Assembly: GCF_037975245.1 (NCBI RefSeq)
Contig: NC_092563.1
Location: forward strand, 15,020,094 to 15,084,093
DNA: 64,000 nucleotides
Reading direction: 5' to 3'
Origin: Apostichopus japonicus
Taxonomy: Eukaryota > Echinodermata > Holothuroidea > Aspidochirotida > Stichopodidae
Shown: positions 37,201 through 49,200 of the stretch, one piece after another
How positions within the stretch are numbered: the stretch's first letter is position 1
Layout of the letters: each line of letters opens with the position of its first letter
Notes under the pieces: generated by a model
Seen by the model: only the letters and a program-made list of their open reading frames with translations
What the model was told of the DNA's origin: nothing
Databases searched by the model: none
Translations under genes and position numbers: made by a program

Positions 37201-40200
37201 TAATTTTCAGGTCATTGATGAAAAGTTTTAAGATATGTTAAAGCAGGTGTTTTAAAGAGGTGCTGAGAGGAAAATATTTTTGATAAGAGTATTAATGACT
37301 ATATACAATGAAAACTATCATGTTGTTAGGAGAAATTTCAATAAGGCCTAACTAACAGAAAATTGAGTGGGGGGGGGGGGGGGTTGCAACAAATGCTGTT
37401 CCAATATCAGTTAGTACCTGTTACTACTGAATTGATAAATTTGTTGTCATTTTTCAATAATCCAATGTTAACATGTTTTTACTGATTCTTAAATGTTGAT
37501 TGCATTTGGCAAATTCTTTGATGAATGTGGAATTATTTTGGATGTGACAAAGACTATTTTGAAAGATGAATGTGAAGCTAATGGTTTTTATATTGGATTA
37601 TGACTTTCTCGAAAGAACACCGTAACCTCAAAATCTGTGACAAGAAATATGAAGAGCTTTTAATCTGTGAGTACCCACTGGTGATAAAAGAAGTTACTTA
37701 CATCAGTTAAGCCGATTAATATTGGTTAGCAAAAAGAAACTTTTTTTTTGCTATGACTGCAGTAAAGTCTCAATTCCATTTGATAATATCTTTCCATAAC
37801 AATGTGGTTCATAGCTGGGCTGGGTCAACTTTCACTTTGAAATATTGAGAGAAATGTCTAAAAGCTTTTAGAAAATTTCTGATTTGGAATTTGCATATAA
37901 AAAACAGTTTATCAGTAGATCTGCTTGCTTCTATTCAACTGTCAATATCACAAGAACAGCACATAAGAGCTGTATGCAAATTGCACCAGGATGCTAGAAT
38001 TTTTTCCACACTTTTTCATCAGGCAAATATAAATTGACCTTTGAACTGTGTCCCATGAAAGCTTTTTAAAAAGTTGTACCTTATATCCTAGTCACAGATT
38101 CTGGGACTTAAAACTTTCGTTACAAATGGTGAGTACAGTTAAAATAAACTTTTATGCTGTGCAGGGTTATGACCCCAGAAATGGTTGTGTGCTACAGATA
38201 CACGATCGTTGCTATGGAGATAAACAGGGATAAATATCTCACCCGAATTTGCTCTGCTTCAATCTACAAACAGTGAAGTTTTGAGTTTGACAGATAAAAT
38301 GGACAAAATTCTCAACTATCCTGCAATGTAATATTATGATTAAAATTTATATAAAAACTTGGATATAAGACCATTTAGAGCCTTGGTATTCACTTGGGGG
38401 TCACGACCCTATTTATGGTCACCAAAAACATTTTGGCGACTTGCAAAAATAAAAATATTCAACCAAAAAACAAACCAACTATAATTTGATTTTAAAGGCA
38501 CTGAGTCAAAAGTTGGATGCTGAGGGGGGCGGCTTGCAGCATCTAACAGCAAAGCTGCACAGGATGCAATCTTTGGTGCTGTGCAGTTTCACACAATTGA
38601 CACTGCTGCTCTGGGCGAGGAGAATCTCTATTGTATGATGTTGACCCAGCCTTGCTGCAGGGCAGGATTCAGCCATGCTGCAGGGGAGGATTCAGCCTTG
38701 CTGCAAGGGAGGATTCAGCCTTGCTGCAGGGGAGGATTCAGCCTTGCTGCAAGGGAGGATTCAGCCTCGCTGCAGGGGAGGATTCAGCCTTGCTGCAGGG
38801 GAGGATTCAGCCTTGCTGCAGGGGAGGATTCAGCCTTGCTGCAGGGGAGGATTCAGCCTTGCTGCAGGGGAGGATTCAGCCTCGCTGCAGGGGAGGATTC
38901 AGCCTCGCTGCAGGGGAGGATTCAGCCTAGCTGCAGGGGAGGATTCAGCCTTGCTGCAGGGGAGGATTCAGCCTTGCTGCAGGGGAGGATTCAGCCTTGC
39001 TGCAAGGGAGGATTCAGCCTTGCTGCAAGGGAGGATTCAGCCTTGTCGCAGGGGAGGATTCAGCCTTGCTGCAAGGGAGGATTCAGCTTTGCTGCAAGGG
39101 AGGATTCAGCCTTGCTGCAGGGGAGGATTCAGCCTTGGTGCAGGGGAGGATTCAGCCTTGGTGCAGGGGAAGATTCAGCCTTGCCGCAGGGGAGGATTCA
39201 GCCTCGCTGCAAACAGGGGTTCAGCCTAGCTGCAGGGAGGATTCAGCCTTGCTGCAGGGATGATTCAGCCTTGCTGCAGGGGAGGATTCAGCCTTGCTGC
39301 AAACAGGGATTCAGCCTTGCTGCAAACAGGGATTCAGCCTTGCTGCAGGGGAGGATTAAGCCTTGCTGCAAGGGAGGATTCAGCCTTGCTGCAAGGGAGG
39401 ATTCAACCTTACTGCAAGGGAGGATTCAGCTTTGCTGCAGGGGAGGCTTCAGCCTTCCCGCAGGGGAGGATTCAGCCTTGCTGCAGGGGAGGATTCAGCC
39501 TTGCTGCAGGGGAGGATTCAGCCTTAGTGCAAACAGGGATTTAGCCTGCTGCAAACGGATTCAGCCTTGCTGCAGGGGAGGATTCAGCCTTGCTGCAAAG
39601 GAGGATTCAGCCTTGCTGCAAGGGAGGATTCAGCCTTGTCGCAGGGGAGGATTCAGCCTTGCTGCAAGGGAGGATTCAGCTTTGCTGCAGGGGAGGATTC
39701 AGCCTTGCTGCAGGGGAGGATTCAGCCTTGGTGCAGGGGAGGATTCAGCCTTGCTGCAGGGGAGGATTCAGTCTTGCTGCACTTCAACAATATATGCTAG
39801 ATTGTCAAATAATGGTTACACATGTATATATTTCAATAACCATTCTCCTCCACCTTGTCTCATTTCACAAGGGTTGACTATATTGGCGAACCGTTGGAAT
39901 GGTGAGACCACATCCCTCCACCCTCCTCCCACCCCCCCCCCCCCTGCAAACTGCTTTTTGACAATCCTGACAAGTTTATTCATAGCTAACTTTTAAATGA
40001 AATGTTAAACATGAAATACTTAACAAACAGGCCTCATGACATCTTTACCTTGCTTTGAGCTCTCTCGCCGGCGGTTGCGATGCGATTCATCCAGTTCTCT
40101 AGATCGGTGAGAGACTCTGCTGCGACCACTATCTTCTGCCCCGAAGATGATTGAATGTAAAACACAAACGGCACAGGTCCTCTGGGTACATTTTCTGTAC

Positions 40201-43200
40201 GATACAATAAATGAGGTCTTACCAAGTTATACATTTATCGCACAAGAGATTATCATTCTACATGTCATATTTGCTAGCTGTACTTTGCCAGCAGTCTGAC
40301 ATTCATGTTCTTCAGTAAATACACTTATAACACTTGCCCCCAAAATATAGCAGATTGTCAAATACTGGTCACCTAATTGCAACCTTCAACATAAAGTGTG
40401 GAGGTATTCAACATGCATTCACTCACGGAGATCGAACATTTAATGTCTTATTTTAGGGAAGCCACTCATCACTACTCATTGGCCACTTCAAGATCTCTCT
40501 GCAGGGTCCATGTTTTATGAACACCACGTTATTTAAACAGTCCCGACCTTGCTCGCAACAGACCAACAGGCATTGTTTGCCGCACGAGTTATCCCTTTCT
40601 CTCTCATATGTAGAAATAGTCTGATGTTTATGTAGCTTTTTCAACACTGCATTGTCACACAATAATGTGACGAAACAATAAAACTGTGCATGTTCTCTAT
40701 TGTGCTATAATCGGATCAGCGCTGGGTAGTTGAAGTAGTGAACATATCTGGGAAGAGACTAGGGCGGAGGGGGGGGGGTGTTACTCGGCAGCGTGCACGC
40801 TCAAGTGTGACTCACTATCCAGCCGTTGCGATACTCATTTCGAAGGGTAGCAACGAATCTTGACGCAAAGCGTGAGGCCTGTTGATGTGAGAAAATACTT
40901 AACGATCCTCAAAGACTGGAAATGATTTGGAAGTCACAACTTTTTGGCTTCAACTTTTGAAAGTGCATTTTGTAATTTGTGAAGAATCAACGGACTATTT
41001 AAACTATCTTTGAAAGAAACAAGAGCGATTTAGGTACTACTTTAAAATATTCAAATAAAACTGGCTTCTCATTTTTACTCATCAATTTATTGATGAAAAG
41101 TTCCACAAAAGTCATTTCGGAAGTATTGCAGCAATTTTTAAACACCCTCACGATTCTGAACCGATTCTGACAAACTTTTAATCAGTCCCTTCGGTGTGAA
41201 GCTTTCTCATAATCAATCGATCAATCAATCCTTTACGACTCACCCACAGTACATCCTTGGATATCGATCACACCTTTCTGGACGACGGCAGCTTCAGCAG
41301 ATTCTGCATTGGGTTTGACGGCATCCTCATCAGCGTTGTATTCCTCTACTAAATTGGCAGGAAAGAGAAGCTGTTTGGCGCCCCCGCAGTCACCCTTCCA
41401 CCTAAAATAAGTCAAACAATAGAATAATACAAACAAAACACACAAAAATTCAAATTTTATATCCAAAATATTAAACAGTGATACTTTTACTTACTTCCAA
41501 GGGATATACTCATGCTGTTTTTCTTTTTTGGTTGATCTGCAAGTCTTTTCTAAAATACTGCACTGAAACTATTGTCTAGAATGCAAATCTATTGAATATT
41601 CAGTGAGTAACAAAATGCACTCAAACGATGGACGTTATTGCTTTTAGAAGAAGTGTATGAAACATTCATAGTAGCTGGAATCTTAGAGTCTAGAATGCAA
41701 ACCTATTGAATATTCAGTGAGTAACAAAATGCACTCAAACGATGGACATTACTCCAGACGTTAGTGCTTATAGAAGAACTCTATGAAACATTCAAAATGG
41801 CTGGACTCTAAGAGTCTAGAATGCAAACCTATTGAATATTCAGTGAGTAACAAAATGCACTCAAACGATGGACATTACTCCAGACGTTAGTGCTTATAGA
41901 AGAACAGAATGAAACATTCAAAGTGACTGGACTCTAGAGTCTAGAATGCGTTTTAAACCTATTGAATATTCAGTGAGTAACAAAATGCACTCAAACAATG
42001 GACATTACTCCAGACGTTACTGCTTATAGAAGAACTCTATGAAACATTCAAAATGGCTGGACTCTAGAGTCTAGAATGCAAACCTATTGAATATTCAGTG
42101 AGTAACAAAATGCACTCAAACAATGAGCATTACTCAAGATGTTACTGCTTACAGAAAAACTCTATGAAACAATCAAAATGGCTGGACTCTATTCTAGAAT
42201 GTCTAGAATGCAGATCTATTGAATATTATTTGAAAATTACTAATGATTTTTCCCCTCCAAATCAGGCACCGATGAATTGTCCAAACAATGAAGTCATTTT
42301 TTCTTTGAGAAGATCAAGTTCAATGCAAGACCTGACAAAATTGTAAATGAACTGATTGCATTCTGACAAAAGCTCTTCATCGACTCACCAGCCATCATCC
42401 ATCTCTGAGAAGATCAAGTTCAATGCAAGACCTGACAAAATTGTACATGAACTGATTGCATTCTGACAAAAGCTCTGACCGCTGCAAACCAGCCCTGGTA
42501 CAGGGTAATAATGAATTCAATTGATCAACTGTGGCTGACTATAAGGTTGCAGAGAGACTGCTTTTTTTTCTCCAAAATATTTTTCAAATCATTCTAGTAT
42601 AGTAAAAACCCTGAAACAACTTGTGATGTACTGTAAATGGCAAGAAACCAGTTTCATCGACTCACCAGCCATCATCCATCTTTTGAACGTTGGTGATGAT
42701 GGTGTGGCGGCAAAAACTCAGCTCACCGCTGCTATGTGCTTGGTAATCTCCGATGGCTCGAACAGATATCTGAAACAGGGATGAAAAGATACACAATATC
42801 TAGCAAACCATGAGAAGCCATCTTGGACAAAAGGCACCCACCCTGCTGCATTGAAACCTGGCTAAATTTTCAATCTATATATTCGATACTAACTTATTCA
42901 CTCTTAAAAGTCAAAAAGTTTGGAACATTCCTAAGTTCCTTTACATATATGTGGTTAACACTTAATACAAAGTGTTTATGTGTACCCAAAGAAAGTAACA
43001 TCTGTACCTGAAGATTATGAAGCTACTTCCCAACAAAAAAGGATAAAAGCTTTAGTGAAAGGAGAAAAAAAATGGCAATTGATTCAAGGGACAAAGCTAA
43101 GAGGATACAGAGCGAAATCAACAAAATTGTTCACTAAAAGCCTACACTTACCTCATCGGTTGGCTGAGCCTCCTGCGGTTAAAGAGGACGAAGTTGTAAA

Positions 43201-46200
43201 ACAATTTCATATGATTAGAAAAGGTGTTTCATTCGGGCTGTGACCAAAATTTCTTGGTGGGTTTTGTAAAGTTTTGCTCTGGTGAACTAGCTGGTATTTA
43301 CACACATTTTTTTAATGAAAGTTTAAACCAATTTCATATACCCAGCTTCTGAAAGAATGCCATAACATCCCCAATATACGTAAGGTTAAAACCACTTCCT
43401 TGGTTAATGACTTCAGACCCATAGATCTGGCCAGTATAAGTTTTAACTCTATGCAGAATATTTTATTACCATATTTAAGAAATGCCATCGATATACATGG
43501 TGACCGATGTCAGTTTGCTTATAGGAAGGGGGTTTCCTGTATGAATGCCGTCCTCACATTAGTCCATATTATTGTTCTCACTAAGAATCATGATAAACAC
43601 TTGCATATCCAAAGTTCTTTTTCTTGATTTTTCCAGTGCTTTTAATACCGTATTTACCTAATCAGTTACTTGTATGATTTAAATCCCTTTGTTTAAGATC
43701 CCTGGATTATGCACTGGCTGGCTGATTTCATGAAAGGGTGGTCGAGGCAAATTAAATAGAAAGAAGGTTTATACTACAAATCTTATGATAGCGTTGGGGT
43801 CCCCGAGGGAGGTCCATTATCAGCGCTGTTATTTACAATTTACACTGACGAAATAAGATCGCAATCTAATTGTTCTGTCATGAATTATGCAGACCACACA
43901 GCAACCTCTGTTAGAATATCTAAGTCGTCACAAGATGTGGATCAAAGTAATTATGAATCTGTGGTATCTCATGTTGCTACTGTCTGCGATAAAAAAGAAC
44001 TTATTTCTGAACCCCAAGAAATCTAAAGAGATGATTATTGAAAATTCTTATATTAAACATGAGGGCCTACTCGCCATCAAAGCGAGAAAAACTGTGATAC
44101 TGGGTGACGAAGTTTACCGTACTGAACAGACGATGTATTTAGGGGTTTGTGTAGACAATAAGCTTAATTTTACGTGTCAAGTTTCAAGAATTTTAAGGAG
44201 GGTTTGTTATATCATTTCTACTTAATCCTTTATTGTGCCATATTTTAAGTTAGACGTAAAATGGAAGTTTTTAATACCTATATTTTACCTCATATTATAT
44301 ACGCTGTTCCTGCCTGGTACCATTTTTTACTTGCGAAGGATCAGAAAAGAATTAGAGCCTCCTTGCGTTACTGTTCCAAAGACTTTTAGCCTAGATTTTG
44401 ACAACCATATTAACCAAGTTAACGATGCAATCATGCAAGACTTCGATAGGCATTCTCATAAAATTCATAGAGACGAGAAACACCCACTCCAAAACGCGAG
44501 CTGAAGTCACTTCTTCAACAGACTATTTTAAACCTTGAGAAATAGGAAAATCATGCCAAAATTCTTTTGTTTATATGGCTGCCCAATATTTATTAAGGCT
44601 GTTGTTTCCACAAAACTTACTTTCATTCATTTATTAACTTTTGATTTATTATTTGTACATATATTCCAACTCTTTTTCCAACTGTTTTTCATATCCTATT
44701 GATAAATATGTACTTTCATGCACTTATACTGGAATTTTAATAAACTTGAAAGCAAGCATCTGGGCCAAAAACTATTCCAAATTAACAAGAAACACTGCAC
44801 ACTGAATGAATATTCTTTGCCACGTTCCTGAAATCGTTCCGGTGCAAAAAACTTATTGGGATCAACTGGAGTACACTTGATGAAGTTAACATTCATTATG
44901 CATCCTCTAAAGTAGTCTGGCCAAAAGAGTTTCTCGAAATTGAATAAATTATCGTTCCATTTAGAGTTCTTCATCGTGGGGCCTCAGAAACTTAAGAGAA
45001 TGATGGCATACTTATAACAGGGATAAGCTTGAGGTAAAAAAAAAAAATCACAGAACTTTGCAAAAATTGCCATATAGGCTCCTGTTTGCTTATGCTAAAG
45101 TGTGTTAGGATAATAGTTTTAGTCCCCGAGGTAGAAAAGAAATCACAGACTCGCGGAAAAAGCTCATGCCTGTTATAAGTCCATCAAATTTGAATGGATT
45201 AACATCAAAGGAGACCAAAATGGTGAGATTAGGAATGAAGAAAAGATACGACTCTGTATTTAACTTGGCGTACCTTTGGCTGGAACTGATTCGGATCCAT
45301 GTACAGATCTCCCCCCTCGGCATAAATGGATTCACCGTCAGCATATTGCTACAAAAATGGAACAAAATCGGGACTTCATAAAAGTAATTTATCAAACTGA
45401 ACAAGACGAAAAAAGCCTTGAAGTACCTCTGGTTCACACCCAAATTCCCAATTTTCTTTTATTTAATATTTACTATTATTACAGATTCCCTTGCAAACAA
45501 TATAGTTCAAATGTAAGAGAAAAACTCTCGACGACTTTTGTGTTCTTTGCAAATTATTTAAAGAATTTCTCTCTCAGTGTTCCATCGTTTAGGGTTAAAT
45601 TTTATCCCAAAAGATTAACTTGAAAAGTCTAACAGTTTCTACTTATGATAATAAAATGATGCATAGTACCACAACTTCCAAGAGCAAATTTTCTTGTTTA
45701 GTAAATCTTTACACAAAAGGAGAAGTTGGATACTTTTGTGTAAACTTATTCTTAACAATCACCAATCAGGTGGATCAAAACCAAGTATAAAATTACACCT
45801 TCATGTACGATTTGAGCTACAGAGTTAAAAAAAATGCCAAAAAAACCCCAAGGTGTCCTTACACACACACAAAAACACCTGCACACGAACGTGCACACCG
45901 ACACCCATGACTTCAAATGCATAGATTCCTCTTGCTTTCAGCAAAGTATTCAAACAAATTTGATTTTCATTTGTCAGGAAAATATCTCACCCCGTATTGA
46001 GCCAAGGCTACATCGTTGACAGGCAGGCTTAGCTTCATTTTTCGGTAAAGCGGAAACTTCTGGTAGTAATCCACGAGCTTCGTCAGGCTCTCAAAGGTTG
46101 CGTTGCCTATCACGAACAAGCGCCCCTCTTGCTCGATTCGACAGTGTTTGATCTTCCCTTCCGCCCTGGAAGGAGGAGGAGGGTGGGTGAAGGGAAAATC

Positions 46201-49200
46201 AGCAATCAGAATTGGTTCACAAAGGTGTTATCATTTATTAAAACGAGAACGGTTTAATAAAGTCACAGCTGATCAACCGACCGTCTGATTGGTCGGCTGC
46301 TTGATTGATTAATTAATTGATTATTTTGCTATTGATTGTTGTTTACCTGAAAGATATGGCATAGGTGTTTGCTTCTTTTTCCCGCTTCCTCAGGAGGAAA
46401 GCTCCATCTCGGTGGATCTGTTTCAGCATATCTTCAGCATCTCCTCGGGTCAGCCGGCTATGATACCATCTGTTGGCAAAATTTCGAGAGAAACTCTCTG
46501 TCACAAAAGTACCGTTACCGGGGAAAAATAGATACACTGACCTTTGACTCCAAGGAGGATAAAGATAAATCAAGTTCTATCTAGAGAGGGAAACAATGCT
46601 TTCCCTGGCGGCTGAGGTACTCAATCCTCATACAATCTCAATTCAATCCTCATTCAATCCTCAATCAATCAATAGTCATAAGCCAAATTGGCTTGTTGAC
46701 CTCATCAAAGATTATACACATTATCAGGTTCACAGCACTTATTAATATTAATCCGACGTCTGCCATCTTCAATCAGCTGGTTAGCAGAACGACGGGACCA
46801 TTTGGTTAAGTTGTCAATCCAAAGCATATGTGGACGGCCTGGTTTGCGTTTGCAGCCGTAAGGTATTGCCATACAGTACAGCCAAAGTTAGACCTTCACA
46901 TCGCACAGTGGCCCGCACCACTTTGCTTTACGTTGAAGAACATTTTCAGAAGAGAACAACCAATGTCCTGCTATCTTTGTGTTCCATTCAATCCACATTC
47001 AATTTCAATCCTCATTCAAATGACATTCAGTTTTGGATAATATATGGCGTGTATTAACTATAGAAGAAATCTTTCAGTTGAGGTACTCTCGATGTCATAT
47101 CATCATGTATCAAGATTTTTTTTGGGGAATTTTTCAAGATGAGGTACTCCCAGCTTTCTTTTCATTCAGACTTGAATTTCTTGATACATGAGGTACTTCA
47201 GGAGATGAAATGTTGTTTTTTTTGTAATCCTAAATACTCAAGTTTCCAAATGGTATTCATTACCCCAGGTCTCACGTGCCAACATTTTATTGCTCGTTGA
47301 TGAGTGACCGGCATATAAACAAATAGTATCTTTCCTTCAGCTGAGGTTACAGTTCTCATGCAGCCCACAAGATATGATGTATGTATCACCTCGGGAAATG
47401 TTCCAATTAAACTCTGGAACTCAATCTTTGACAGTATTCACTTCAGAATAAAATAAAACTGTTAGCAAACTGCTTATCCACTAGAGAGCCTGTGTAATAG
47501 AATGTGTAAAAGTAAGTTGGCCTGACGTTTCGATCCTAGCAGGATCTGCTTCGATCCTGCTAGGATCGAAACGTCAGGCCAACTTACTTTTACACAATAT
47601 TCACTAGTCAATCTTCATTCACTTCCATCCAATTTTATTGAGATGAGAGGAATTATGAAAAATGATTTTTGTTTCCCAAATGCCGAGATACATTTTGCCC
47701 AGATGATACTCACTCCCGGCCCTGGCATATCACACTTCAATTTTTTTCTTGATAAAGCTGATAAGCTAACCTACAAAAATAATCTTTTTGTGTACAAAGC
47801 TGAGGTTTGACTTTGTGCTTATATAAGGTCTTGTGCGATTTATGAATGTTCAATCCTCATTCCCTGAGGGTTTGACGTTGTTGTCATACAAGGATTATAC
47901 AAGGTCGTGTATGATTATCCAAGTTAAAGCCTCTTTCCTGAGGGTTTGACATAGTTCGTTATACAAGGTAATATGAAAAATGACCAACCCTCAATCATTT
48001 AAGGTTAAATTTCTTGGGGGTGTATTTAGAGAGAGAAAACAAGGTGCTTTCACCTTAACGGAAATAATCCCGCCATTCCCCCCCCCCCCCACTACTACTC
48101 TCTTCCAGCCCTCACGTATCAAAGTTTGAGGCTTACAGAGAGACGTATTCTTTTGCCTATGAGCACTAGGGTACTCACTCTAAATGGTACTCACAGTGGG
48201 TACTCAGGCATCCAGGCCATCTCAATTTGTTTCCTCGTTAGTTGAGGTACTCACTGAATAGTACCCAATGGTCAAATATAATTTCTTTCTTTTGCCTCGT
48301 TAGTTGAGGTACTAAATCTCTGAATTGTGACAAATGGTCATATATAATTTTGTTTTTTCTTTTGCCTCGTTAGTTGAGGTACTCTCTGAATAGTACTGAA
48401 TGGTCACATATAATTCTGTTCCCAACCTCGTTAGTTGAGGTTCTCTCTGAATAGTACTGAATGGTCATTATAATTCTGTTCTCTTGCCTCGTTAGTTGAG
48501 GTACTCACTCTCTGAATAGTAGTGAATGGTCATATAATTATTTTTTCTTTTGCCTCGTTAGTTGAGGTACTCTCTGAATAGTACTGAATGGTCACATATA
48601 ATTCTGTTCTCTTGCCTCGTTAGATGAGGTACTCACTCTTTGCCTTCATGCTCCATTGGTTGAGGTACAGGATCTGTGAGGTATACCTCCATACTCTTAC
48701 TCTTCAGAGGCTTCGTACGGAAGTAGTTGATGAGGCTGTACAGACTGTCGTACAACTGGTTCTCGATCAGGTAATATTTGGGTTGTCCTCTTTCCAGTTT
48801 GCTTTTGATTCTGCAGTGGTTCACTCGGCCCTGGGCCCTGTAGCGTAGGAAAATAGGGGGGAGGTGGGGAAAGTTACATACACCTTACATAAACGTTTAA
48901 TACGTTCAAAAATCTTTCATGCATTAAGGGTGGAAAAAGGAAGACAGTATTACACTCGATCACATGTGTCCAAAAGTGTGAAATATGTTTATATTCTTAA
49001 CAATGCATCTTATTTAATGTGCAAACAGGTACCAGAGGAAAAATCTGATATAATAAGAACATCACATATGTTTTTTTTGCAGATACAGGCTACATTTCAG
49101 AAGTCTATCAAGCAAAATACGCATCTGAAGATTGTATGACACGAAGGACCAAAATAAAACCAAAGCAACAGACCAAAATGTGATGGAATAGTCCCCTCTG

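Noticed and set aside
38640-39785. CRISPR-like regular repeats
   Set aside because: Units are head-to-tail without spacers and the DNA is clearly eukaryotic.
42980-43243. 87-codon + strand frame overlapping the microexon
   Set aside because: Lysine-rich low-complexity frame without homology, opposite to the better supported - strand splice sites.
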